9,720 bases of DNA from Prevotella sp. (GCA_016283605.1 JAEENF010000282.1:1-9720), one strand, 5' to 3'. Positions 1-7,355 are shown, counted from the first letter of the stretch. Program-made: numbers and translations. The notes: generated by a model from the sequence alone, not told the origin.

Positions 1-26
1 TACAACTTGGACAACTTAAACAGCTT
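1..26 (-). repeat. Edge of a 9-bp tandem repeat (AAGTTGTCC-like units)
   Basis: Read on the minus strand, three consecutive 9-base units are visible: AAGCTGTTT (26-18), AAGTTGTCC (17-9) and AAGTTGTA, cut by the window edge (8-1). The period is exactly nine bases, and translation in one frame gives Lys-Leu-X repeats. The array appears to continue outside the window, so its copy number is unknown. It lies just downstream of ilvD. With only two and a half units in view, chance similarity cannot be excluded. Confidence 0.45.
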
Positions 27-83
27 TTTCTTATCTGCCCGCAGACGGCAGTTGCCGTCGTAGACTGTTGTCTTTGTTGTCAT
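1..83 (-). CDS. Possible truncated small ORF downstream of ilvD; doubtful
   Basis: An ATG at 83-81 lies 11 bases beyond the ilvD stop codon. It opens a frame of 27 codons that stays open to the window edge, beginning MTTKTTVYDGNC and ending in Lys-Leu repeats. Close spacing to ilvD would suit an operon. In Bacteroides, ilvD is followed by ilvB (acetolactate synthase), but these residues do not resemble the usual N-terminus of that enzyme. The frame also runs through a hairpin and the 9-bp repeat. It is more likely untranslated intergenic sequence than a gene, and no function can be proposed. Confidence 0.15.
   Translation of the reverse strand, partial: MTTKTTVYDGNCRLRADKKKLFKLSKL
44..59. 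other. Short inverted repeat downstream of ilvD
   Basis: GACGGCA at 44-50 and TGCCGTC at 53-59 are perfect complements around a central GT. They can form a stem of about 6 bp with a four-base loop. The hairpin begins 35 bases past the ilvD stop codon. No run of T follows on the minus strand, so it is not a classic intrinsic terminator. It could mark the end of the ilvD message or be part of the adjoining repeat. Confidence 0.4.
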
Positions 84-94
84 GGTTGTCGTTT

Positions 95-1903
95 TTAATC
101 AATAATTCTAATTCCTCCTTTATCCGCAGAGGCGACGCTCTGGGCGTAAGCTCTTAAAGCCTTTGACACGAATCTGTTGCGCTTTAGCGGCTGCTGAGGA
201 CGCGCGGCGAGTTCCTCGTCGCTCAGTTTAACATTGATCGAGCGTGAGGGGATATCGATAACGATAATGTCACCATCCTTGATCTTGCCGATGTTACCGC
301 CATTGGCAGCCTCCGGCGAGATATGACCGATACTCAGACCTGACGTACCGCCAGAGAAACGGCCATCGGTAATCAGCGCACACTCCTTGCCGAGGTGCAT
401 CGACTTGATATAGCTCGTGGGATAGAGCATCTCCTGCATACCAGGACCGCCCTTCGGCCCCTCGTGGGTAATCACCACGCAGTCGCCACTCTTCACCTGA
501 CCACCGAGGATGCCCTCACAGGCGTCTTCCTGAGAGTCGAACACCACAGCAGGACCCTCGAAGTGCCAGAGCGACTCATCGACGCCGGCAGTCTTCACCA
601 CACAGCCGTCCTGGGCAATGTTGCCGAAGAGTACGGCCATACCGCCATCCTTGGTATAGGCATGTTCGATATCACGGATACAACCATTGGTACGGTCGGT
701 ATCAAGCGTCTCCCACTGGGCATCCTGAGAACCCATCACGGTAGAGAACTTTCCACCAGGGGCACTGCGATAGATGCGCTCTGCCTCAGGATCGATGGTC
801 TCACCGGTGATGCTGTATTTCTGGATATCCTCGCCTAAGGTTGCGCCATTCACGCGCTTGCAGTCGAGCTTCAGCAGACCACCCTTGGCCAGTTCACCCA
901 TGATACCGAGGATACCACCGGCACGGTTCTCCTCCTGAATGGAGTACTTCTGCCAGTTGGGTGCAAGTTTGCAGAGGAAGGGCACCTTGCGCGACAGGGC
1001 GTCGATATCCTTCATGTTGAAGTCTACCCCAGCCTCCTGTGCCACAGCCAACAGATGCAAAACGGTATTCGTAGAAGCACCCATGGCGATGTCGAGTGTC
1101 ATGGCGTTGAGGAAGGCATCACGCGTAGCGATACTACGAGGCAATACGCTATCGTCACCCTCCACATAATATTTCAGCGCGTTCTTCACAATGAGCTGTG
1201 CAGCATCACGGAACAGCTGAATGCGGTTCTTGTGGGTAGCCAGGATACTGCCATTGCCAGGCAACGACAGACCGATGGCCTCCGTCAGCGAGTTCATCGA
1301 GTTAGCCGTGAACATGCCCGAACATGCACCACAGCCAGGACAGGCACACTGTTCGATCTCTGCGAGATCCTCGTCGCTCACCGTGGGATCGCCACCCTTC
1401 ACCATCGCCGTGATCAGGTCGGCATTCTCGCCACGCCATTTACCTGCCTCCATCGGACCACCGGAACAGAAGACCGTAGGAATGTTCAGGCGCATCGAAG
1501 CCATCAGCATACCTGGTGTCACCTTGTCACAGTTGGAGATGCAGATCATCGCATCGGCCTTGTGGGCATTGACCATATATTCCACGCTGTCGGCGATGAT
1601 GTCACGCGAGGGCAGCGAGTAGAGCATGCCGTCATGACCCATGGCGATACCGTCGTCGATGGCGATGGTATTGAACTCTGCGGCATAACAGCCCATCTTC
1701 TCAATTTCTTCACGTACTATCTGGCCTATCTCATGCAGGTGCGTATGTCCAGGCACAAACTGCGTGAACGAGTTGACGATAGCAATAATGGGTTTGCCAA
1801 ACTGCTCATGTTTCATACCTGTGGCCACCCATAGTGCTCTAGCGCCAGCCATACGACGACCTTCTGTGCATACTGCACTTCTCAACTGATGTTTATAATC
1901 CAT
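95..1903 (-). CDS. ilvD: Dihydroxy-acid dehydratase, E. coli-type
   Basis: The enzyme dehydrates 2,3-dihydroxy-isovalerate and 2,3-dihydroxy-3-methylvalerate to the 2-oxoacid precursors of valine, leucine and isoleucine (EC 4.2.1.9) in the cytoplasm. The 602-residue product aligns closely from memory with E. coli IlvD (616 residues). It shows NSFTQFVPGH near residues 44-53, NCDKxTPG at 124-131, ACPGCGACSG at 187-196, and GRFSGGTSGLSIGH starting near 514, which carries the conserved Ser. C125 and C194 match the E. coli cluster ligands. The first motif reads PGH, not the PCN of [2Fe-2S] plant and mycobacterial enzymes, so an oxygen-sensitive [4Fe-4S] cluster is inferred. The start at 1903 (MDYKHQLRSA) was chosen because family homology begins there. 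The frame extends 20 codons upstream, but those codons run through the leader dyad and the promoter-like motif. Confidence 0.97.
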   Translation of the reverse strand: MDYKHQLRSAVCTEGRRMAGARALWVATGMKHEQFGKPIIAIVNSFTQFVPGHTHLHEIGQIVREEIEKMGCYAAEFNTIAIDDGIAMGHDGMLYSLPSRDIIADSVEYMVNAHKADAMICISNCDKVTPGMLMASMRLNIPTVFCSGGPMEAGKWRGENADLITAMVKGGDPTVSDEDLAEIEQCACPGCGACSGMFTANSMNSLTEAIGLSLPGNGSILATHKNRIQLFRDAAQLIVKNALKYYVEGDDSVLPRSIATRDAFLNAMTLDIAMGASTNTVLHLLAVAQEAGVDFNMKDIDALSRKVPFLCKLAPNWQKYSIQEENRAGGILGIMGELAKGGLLKLDCKRVNGATLGEDIQKYSITGETIDPEAERIYRSAPGGKFSTVMGSQDAQWETLDTDRTNGCIRDIEHAYTKDGGMAVLFGNIAQDGCVVKTAGVDESLWHFEGPAVVFDSQEDACEGILGGQVKSGDCVVITHEGPKGGPGMQEMLYPTSYIKSMHLGKECALITDGRFSGGTSGLSIGHISPEAANGGNIGKIKDGDIIVIDIPSRSINVKLSDEELAARPQQPLKRNRFVSKALRAYAQSVASADKGGIRIID

Positions 1904-1912
1904 AAAAGTATC

Positions 1913-1926
1913 TATTTTCGAAAATA
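1913..1926. promoter_or_regulatory. Perfect 14-bp palindrome in the ilvD leader
   Basis: The sequence TATTTTCGAAAATA is fully self-complementary. It sits 9 bases upstream of the ilvD ATG and just downstream of the predicted ilvD -7 element, so it would lie at or just after the transcription start. That is a typical place for a repressor operator. The AT-rich composition raises the odds of a chance palindrome, and no regulator is encoded in the window. Confidence 0.4.
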
Positions 1927-1932
1927 TAGGTG

Positions 1933-1963
1933 CAAAATTAAACAAAACCGAGGAAATAGCCAA
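1933..1963 (-). promoter_or_regulatory. Putative ilvD promoter (Bacteroidetes type)
   Basis: On the minus strand TAATTTTG at 1940-1933 matches the Bacteroidetes -7 consensus TAnnTTTG. TTGG at 1963-1960 resembles the -33 TTTG element. The two are separated by 19 bases, the usual spacing. A start site near 1926-1929 would give a leader of about 25 bases before the ATG at 1903. No Shine-Dalgarno sequence is visible, as is common in this phylum. Confidence 0.55.
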
Positions 1964-1970
1964 CTATTTC
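1953..1970. promoter_or_regulatory. Inverted repeat between the divergent promoters
   Basis: GAAATAG (1953-1959) and CTATTTC (1964-1970) form a perfect 7-bp inverted repeat with the loop CCAA. The loop coincides with the putative -33 element of ilvD. On the plus strand the repeat is followed by GGGATTTTTT just before the promoter-like motif of the GH2-nucleotidase gene. It could be an operator shared by the two divergent genes. The short T-run makes it look terminator-like on the plus strand, but no plus-strand gene lies upstream to be terminated. Confidence 0.4.
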
Positions 1971-1982
1971 GGGATTTTTTCG

Positions 1983-1990
1983 TATATTTG
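1983..1990 (+). promoter_or_regulatory. Putative -7 element for the GH2-nucleotidase gene
   Basis: TATATTTG matches the Bacteroidetes -7 consensus TAnnTTTG and lies 33 bases upstream of the ATG at 2024. Transcription would begin around 1995-1997, giving a leader of under 30 bases. No good TTTG -33 element is found at the expected 19-base distance, which suggests a weak or activator-dependent promoter. The downstream phosphatase probably shares this promoter. Confidence 0.5.
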
Positions 1991-2023
1991 CAGCAAAATA
2001 ATGACGACAAATAACTATTTGAA

Positions 2024-5000
2024 ATGAAAGTAAAACTGATAACGACGTTCTTATTGGCCGCTTTGATGGCATCAGCACAAACGCGCCATGAGATTACACT
2101 GAATGAAAATTGGCAATTCTCGCATGATAAAATGACGTGGAAAAAGGTATCCGTTCCACACGATTGGGCTATTGCGGGCCCCTTCGACAAGAAATGGGAT
2201 TTGCAGACGGTGGCCATCGAACAGAATGGAGAGAAACAGGCCACAGAGAAAAGTGGACGTTCAGGAGCTCTCCCTTGGATTGGCGAAGGACACTATAAGC
2301 GCTCATTGACCATCCCCGAGGGCTACGAACATGCCGAACTGCTCTTTGATGGGGCTATGGCAGAGCCGACGGTATTCATCAACGGCCAAAAAGCCGGCTA
2401 CTGGGCTTACGGATACAACGCCTTCCGTGTGGACATCACACCATTCGTCAAAAAAGGCGATAACCTGTTGGAGGTTGACCTCAAGAATGTGGAGGAGAGC
2501 TCGCGCTGGTATCCTGGTGCAGGAATATACCGTCCTGTGAAGCTCATTCTCAACAAAGCGAAAGCCCGCATCGATGACTGGGGTATCACGACCAATACTG
2601 AACTGCATTATAAGACCACTAAGCACAAAGACTGTACAAAGCTTGTTGTAGAGGTGCCTGTCATCAATGCCGAAGAGGGGAAGGGATTGCCCGTCATACT
2701 GACCCTCAACACCCCTGATGGAAAAAGGATCACATGCTCTCCTGCCCCAATGCGCAAAGGAACGAAAGTAGCCGTCGGAACTTTCCTCATTCCTGATGCC
2801 AAGCTGTGGACACCTGAAACACCTTATTTATATAAGTTACTTATTACACTCTACGATGGTAAAGGCGCTCCGAATGTCTACGATGACTTCGGCAAGGCTA
2901 TCGACGAGAAGACCATCACCATAGGCTTGCGCACTGTAAGGGTATCACGTGAGCATGGTTTCCAGCTGAACGGCATCACCCGCAAGCTTAAGGGCGTCTG
3001 TCTGCACCACGACCTCGGCCCCCTCGGAGCTGCTGTGAACAAATCCGCCCTGATTCGCCAGATTAAGATCTTGAAGGCGATGGGCTGCGATGCCATCCGA
3101 ACCTCGCACAATATGCCGAGTCAGATGCAGATGGACATCTGCGACTCTTTAGGCATGATGGTCATGGCCGAGAGTTTCGATATGTGGCGTTATCCGAAGT
3201 GTAAGAACGGCTATGCCCGTTTCTTCGATGAGTGGGCCGACAGAGACATCACCAACCTCATCATTGCTAACCGCAACCACCCTTCGATTGTGATGTGGTC
3301 GATAGGCAATGAAATTCCAGAACAGAACAGCGAAGTGGGACGTCAGATCAGCATCCGTCTTCAGGGCTTATGTCACAGTCTCGACCCCACCCGACCTGTT
3401 ACTCAGGGTATGGACAAGGCAGAGGCAGCGCTCAACAGCGGTTTTGCTCAGGTAATGGACGTACCAGGATTCAACTACCGTGTACACAAATATCAGAAGA
3501 ATCTCGAACAGTTGCCGCAGGGATTCCTTCTCGGTTCTGAGACCGCTTCAACAGTGAGTTCACGTGGGGTGTATAAGTTCCCTGTGGAGGTGACGGACAA
3601 TTCACAATATGCCTCATGGGCACCTAGCTACGACCCTATGGCGATACAAAAAGCCGACGGTCAGTGTAGCAGTTATGATGTAGAATACTGTTCTTGGAGC
3701 AATCTGCCAGATGACGACTGGGTGTGGCAGGATGACTATCCGTGGGTCATCGGCGAGTTCGTATGGACTGGCTTCGATTATCTAGGTGAGCCTACGCCTT
3801 ACGATGAATACTGGCCTGCACGCAGCAGTTATTTTGGTATCTGCGACCTCGCGGGTCTGCCAAAGGACAGATATTTTCTTTATCGTTCAAAGTGGAATGA
3901 GGATGAACATACCGTCCATCTCCTACCCCACTGGTCATGGGGAAAGGCACGCAAGGGTAAGGTGACACCCGTCTATTGCTATACGGACTATCCTACTGCC
4001 GAGCTCTTCATTAATGGCAAAAGCCAAGGTAAGATTTCGAAAAATCCAAAGGAGCGTCTAGACCGTTACCGTCTGCGCTGGAACGATGTCAAGTATGAGC
4101 CAGGAGAACTCAAGGTCATCGTGTATGATGCCGACGGCAAGCCAGCAGGCGAGCAGACCATAAAGACAGCTGGCAAACCCTCGAAGCTTCAACTCGATGT
4201 CTGGACGCAGAACAACAACATGCTGAAGGCCAATGGCGAGGACCTCGCCTTTGTGACCGTCTCGCTGACAGATGCCAAAGGCACACTCATTCCCGATGCC
4301 GCAGACCAGCTGACCTTCGACGTCTCGGGCGCAGGCTCCTTCGAGGCCGTCTGCAACGGCGACGCCACCAGTCTGGAGTCATTTAAGAAGCCGACGATGA
4401 AACTCTTCAGCGGACAACTCGTCGTCATCGTGCGCAGCAGCCAGAAAGCTGGCAACATCACCCTGAAGGTGTCCGACAAACAGCGTGGTCTCTCGGAGTC
4501 TGTTGTCATCAAGAGTATGCCTGTTACAGATCAGAAGAGCATCGTGATTCTCTACGAGAACGACGCCCATTGCGGCATCGAAGGCTATACGAAGATCGCA
4601 GGTCTGCGCGATGCCATCAATAAGTCTGATACAGCCTATGCTGCAGCGGTCTGTTGTGGTGACTTCCTGCAAGGCAACACCACAGGAGCCATCTCGAAAG
4701 GACAGTATATTGCTGATATCCTGCACGATATGGACTACCACGCCCTGACGTTGGGTAATCATGAGTTCGATTATGGCGTACCTCGCATGAAGCAGCTGTT
4801 GGAAGAGGCTGGCACCCCTGTGACTTGCGCCAATCTCTATGAAGCCGGAGAGCCTCAGCCACTCTTCGCACCCTATATCATTCATCAGTATGGCAACAAG
4901 AAGATTGCCTTCGTAGGTGCCTGCACCCCAGAGACGATGATTCTCGAAGGCTATTCGTTCTACGATACCAACGGCATTCTGCTCTACGACCTGAAGCCAA

Positions 5001-6007
5001 AGACGTTCTATCAACTGGTTCAACAGGCCGTCGATAACGCCCGTGCTGAAGGAGCCGACTATGTGGTGCTGCTCTCACATGTCGGCGAAACCCCACAGTC
5101 GATGGGGTTCAGTTCCCATCGTCTGGTGAATAACACCAGAGGCATCGACGTCGTACTCGATGGCCATTCGCATGAGATATTCGAGGGAGTGAAGGTGAAA
5201 AACCTCGATGGTAAGGATATCACCGTTACACAGACAGGTACGCAATTCGCCAATGTCGGAAAGTTGCTTATCACACCCGACGGACGGTTCATCACCCAAC
5301 TTATCAAGAGTAAGGACATCCCTTACAAGAACGCCAGGATCTCGGCCATCACCGATAGCATCCGCCAGAAAGTGAAAGCCGTGACCTCAGAGGTGGTAGC
5401 CCATAGTGACTACACCCTTGTGGTGAGTGACGAGAATGCCCAATGGATTGTTCGTGGTCAGGAGACCAATGCCGGTGACCTCGTGGCCGATGCCTACCGT
5501 TATGCCCTCAAGGCTGACATCGGTTTCGAAAATGGTGGTGGTATCCGTAACGATATCCATGCAGGTGATATCACGTATGGTGACATCATCGGTATGCTGC
5601 CCTACGACAACACCCTGCGTCGTATCTCTGTCACTGGCGAACAACTGCAGCAGATGCTGACCCGTTGTACCGCTCTCGTACCAGTACTCGATGGTAACTT
5701 CCCACAATGTTCAGGTCTGCGCTTCACCATCCATAGTAAGAGTCATAAAGTCAGCGATATCGAGATTCTCCAGGAGGACGGTAGCTATGCACCTGTCAAT
5801 ATGAATCGCACCTATAGTGTGGCGCTGACAAACTATAACCACGAAGGAGGCGGATTCTTTGAGTGCTTCAAGCAATGTCCTGTGCTCTTCGAAAGCACAC
5901 TTCGCTATTACGAGGCACTGTCTGACTATCTGAGAACAGTCCTCGGTGGAAACACAGGCCAGAGCTATGCTAACCCCCAAGGACGTATCAAAATCGTAGA
6001 AGATTGA
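2024..6007 (+). CDS. Exported GH2 glycosidase fused to a UshA-like 5'-nucleotidase
   Basis: This 1327-residue protein joins two complete enzymes. Residues 1-18 form a Sec signal peptide ending in ASA-Q with no lipobox. The GH2 part follows: sugar-binding and Ig-like domains to about 310, then a TIM barrel with KGVCLHHD near 323-330. WSIGNE ends in the acid/base Glu430, and GSETAS holds Glu506, the likely nucleophile; the 76-residue gap equals that of LacZ. A DUF4982-like domain (about 645-715) and a C-terminal Ig-like domain (to about 832) close this half, which looks like a beta-galactosidase. From about 838 there is a metallophosphatase with D847xH849, GD at 879-880, GNHEFD at 911-916, SH at 1018-1019 and GHSH at 1047-1050. 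A 5'-nucleotidase C-terminal domain follows, with NGGGIR at 1170-1175, LPYDN at 1192-1196 and GGGFF at 1275-1279. UshA-family enzymes hydrolyse nucleotides and UDP-sugars. The linker is very short. Substrates of both halves are inferred. Confidence 0.9.
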   Translation: MKVKLITTFLLAALMASAQTRHEITLNENWQFSHDKMTWKKVSVPHDWAIAGPFDKKWDLQTVAIEQNGEKQATEKSGRSGALPWIGEGHYKRSLTIPEGYEHAELLFDGAMAEPTVFINGQKAGYWAYGYNAFRVDITPFVKKGDNLLEVDLKNVEESSRWYPGAGIYRPVKLILNKAKARIDDWGITTNTELHYKTTKHKDCTKLVVEVPVINAEEGKGLPVILTLNTPDGKRITCSPAPMRKGTKVAVGTFLIPDAKLWTPETPYLYKLLITLYDGKGAPNVYDDFGKAIDEKTITIGLRTVRVSREHGFQLNGITRKLKGVCLHHDLGPLGAAVNKSALIRQIKILKAMGCDAIRTSHNMPSQMQMDICDSLGMMVMAESFDMWRYPKCKNGYARFFDEWADRDITNLIIANRNHPSIVMWSIGNEIPEQNSEVGRQISIRLQGLCHSLDPTRPVTQGMDKAEAALNSGFAQVMDVPGFNYRVHKYQKNLEQLPQGFLLGSETASTVSSRGVYKFPVEVTDNSQYASWAPSYDPMAIQKADGQCSSYDVEYCSWSNLPDDDWVWQDDYPWVIGEFVWTGFDYLGEPTPYDEYWPARSSYFGICDLAGLPKDRYFLYRSKWNEDEHTVHLLPHWSWGKARKGKVTPVYCYTDYPTAELFINGKSQGKISKNPKERLDRYRLRWNDVKYEPGELKVIVYDADGKPAGEQTIKTAGKPSKLQLDVWTQNNNMLKANGEDLAFVTVSLTDAKGTLIPDAADQLTFDVSGAGSFEAVCNGDATSLESFKKPTMKLFSGQLVVIVRSSQKAGNITLKVSDKQRGLSESVVIKSMPVTDQKSIVILYENDAHCGIEGYTKIAGLRDAINKSDTAYAAAVCCGDFLQGNTTGAISKGQYIADILHDMDYHALTLGNHEFDYGVPRMKQLLEEAGTPVTCANLYEAGEPQPLFAPYIIHQYGNKKIAFVGACTPETMILEGYSFYDTNGILLYDLKPKTFYQLVQQAVDNARAEGADYVVLLSHVGETPQSMGFSSHRLVNNTRGIDVVLDGHSHEIFEGVKVKNLDGKDITVTQTGTQFANVGKLLITPDGRFITQLIKSKDIPYKNARISAITDSIRQKVKAVTSEVVAHSDYTLVVSDENAQWIVRGQETNAGDLVADAYRYALKADIGFENGGGIRNDIHAGDITYGDIIGMLPYDNTLRRISVTGEQLQQMLTRCTALVPVLDGNFPQCSGLRFTIHSKSHKVSDIEILQEDGSYAPVNMNRTYSVALTNYNHEGGGFFECFKQCPVLFESTLRYYEALSDYLRTVLGGNTGQSYANPQGRIKIVED

Positions 6008-6052
6008 TCATAAAAATATTAACTATTCAAAACTAACAAAATCGACTAACTT

Positions 6053-7315
6053 ATGAGAAAGTTATTTGTAATGACATTTTTGGTGCTTGGCTTAACGGCT
6101 TCTGCACAGCAAGTACCTGCACTCGAACAGATCAAGTCTGACCCCAAGAAGAGTTATGGTACCGATTATCCCTATGCCTTCACCGCGACTCAGCTGACGA
6201 AGGCACCAAGCGGTTACAAACCGTTCTACATCAGCCACTACGGTCGCCACGGATCACGCTATTATTGGAATGCGATGCTCTATCGGGAGCTGGACAGTCT
6301 CTTGACGACTGCCCACAAGAAACAACTCCTGACGACTGAGGGCGAAGGTTTCTATGAGAGGTTTATGGCAGCCAAGGAGGAACTCAAGACTGGTGTGAGT
6401 GAACTGACACAAGTGGGCTGGGAACAGCATCAGCGCATCGCACGAACAATGTATAATAACTTCCCGCAGGTATTCAAGAAAGGTGGCAATGTACTGGCCA
6501 TCTCTTCGCTATCAGGTCGCTGTGTGCTCAGTATGTCGGCCTTCTGTCAGGAACTGGTGCAATGCAATCCGAAGATTGAGATCCGCGAGCAGTCCTCACG
6601 CTTCACCCTCGACGGTGTTGTTCCCACCGACAGGGAGAATCCATTGCGACGGAAGTTCCCCAAAGCCAAACCCCGTTACGAAAATAATCGCGACAGATTC
6701 AGCTATAGCGACTCGCTGAACGAGCATATCATCTCGAGGATGTTTGTCAGCACGGAGGGACTGCCTGGTAACATGAACCATGTTGCCAGCAACCTCATCA
6801 ATCTCTATACATCGCTCCCCAGTATCAGTCATGAAGGTATGATGGGAAATATCATCACCGATGAAGAGATTGCCAGACGATGGGAGTCCTCAAACCTCGA
6901 CTCTTATTCCTGGGTATTCGGTCCTCAGTACGACATGATTCCCATCCTTGAGGACTTCATCAAAAAGGCCGATGCCGTCATCAGTGGGAAAAGTGACCAT
7001 ATTGCCGATCTTCGTTTCGGCCATGATACTTGCCTTGGACCGCTGACGGTACTCATGGGCATCAATGGAGCCGACACTGACCCTGAGGATCCTAACGAGG
7101 TGAAGAATATCTACCAAAACTGGCAGACCTGCAAGGCATCGAATATCCAGTTGATTTTCTATCGAGGGAAAAAAGCTTCTGACGATATCCTCGTCAAATG
7201 TCTGCTCAATGGCTCAGAGGCTAGTCTCCCTCTGCCTTCCGACGCTTATCCTTATTACAAATGGTCTGACTTCCGTCAGTTCTATACCGAGCGCTGCAAG
7301 GCACATACAAATTAA
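6053..7315 (+). CDS. Exported histidine-type phosphatase (acid phosphatase/phytase clan)
   Basis: This 420-residue enzyme belongs to the branch-2 histidine phosphatase superfamily, which hydrolyses phosphomonoesters through a phosphohistidine. The signature YGRHGSR at residues 63-69 supplies the nucleophile His66 with Arg65 and Arg69. SSLSGR at 151-156 gives the second conserved Arg. GHD at 323-325 matches the C-terminal HD proton-donor motif of phytases and glucose-1-phosphatases; MINPP-type enzymes carry HAE here. A signal peptide occupies residues 1-18 (cleavage ASA-Q), so it acts outside the inner membrane. Length is normal for the family. It starts 45 bases after the GH2-nucleotidase fusion on the same strand, and no TAnnTTTG motif lies in the AT-rich gap, so co-transcription is likely. 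The substrate (inositol phosphates, sugar phosphates or other esters) cannot be read from the sequence. Confidence 0.9.
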   Translation: MRKLFVMTFLVLGLTASAQQVPALEQIKSDPKKSYGTDYPYAFTATQLTKAPSGYKPFYISHYGRHGSRYYWNAMLYRELDSLLTTAHKKQLLTTEGEGFYERFMAAKEELKTGVSELTQVGWEQHQRIARTMYNNFPQVFKKGGNVLAISSLSGRCVLSMSAFCQELVQCNPKIEIREQSSRFTLDGVVPTDRENPLRRKFPKAKPRYENNRDRFSYSDSLNEHIISRMFVSTEGLPGNMNHVASNLINLYTSLPSISHEGMMGNIITDEEIARRWESSNLDSYSWVFGPQYDMIPILEDFIKKADAVISGKSDHIADLRFGHDTCLGPLTVLMGINGADTDPEDPNEVKNIYQNWQTCKASNIQLIFYRGKKASDDILVKCLLNGSEASLPLPSDAYPYYKWSDFRQFYTERCKAHTN

Positions 7316-7320
7316 AACAA

Positions 7321-7348
7321 TAATCCCTCGCCGATTGGCGAGGGATTA
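7321..7348. terminator. Bidirectional intrinsic terminator between convergent genes
   Basis: TAATCCCTCGCC (7321-7332) and GGCGAGGGATTA (7337-7348) form a perfect 12-bp stem with the loop GATT. It begins 5 bases after the phosphatase stop and ends 7 bases before the stop of the minus-strand gamma-subunit gene. On the minus strand it is followed by TTGTTTTAATT, a fair U-tract. On the plus strand the following sequence is only weakly T-rich. It most likely ends both transcripts and is more efficient for the minus-strand operon. Confidence 0.85.
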
Positions 7349-7355
7349 CTGTATA

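Noticed and set aside
1055..1834. 259-codon plus-strand open frame opposite ilvD
   Set aside because: It is antisense to a strongly conserved IlvD and its translation is His/Arg/Thr-rich with no family resemblance. It is a shadow of the coding periodicity.
1901..1963. Upstream start for ilvD at 1963
   Set aside because: The 20 extra codons cover the leader dyad and the -7 motif, and family homology begins only at the Met encoded at 1903-1901.
1948..1980. Intrinsic terminator on the plus strand (dyad followed by a T-run)
   Set aside because: No plus-strand gene lies upstream, the stem is AT-rich and short, and the position between divergent promoters fits an operator better.
3755..3757. Glu578 (GEFVWTG) as the GH2 nucleophile
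   Set aside because: This segment matches the LacZ GGFVWDW strand after the nucleophile. Glu506 in GSETAS has the LacZ-like 76-residue spacing from Glu430 and is preferred.
4379..5023. 214-codon minus-strand open frame opposite the fusion junction
   Set aside because: It is antisense to the join between the GH2 and nucleotidase halves. It was considered as a sign that the region holds two genes, but the plus-strand frame carries recognisable domains on both sides and this frame resembles nothing.
2024..7315. Polysaccharide utilisation locus
   Set aside because: No SusC/SusD pair, sensor or sigma/anti-sigma gene is present in the window, so the GH2 domain alone does not justify the label.
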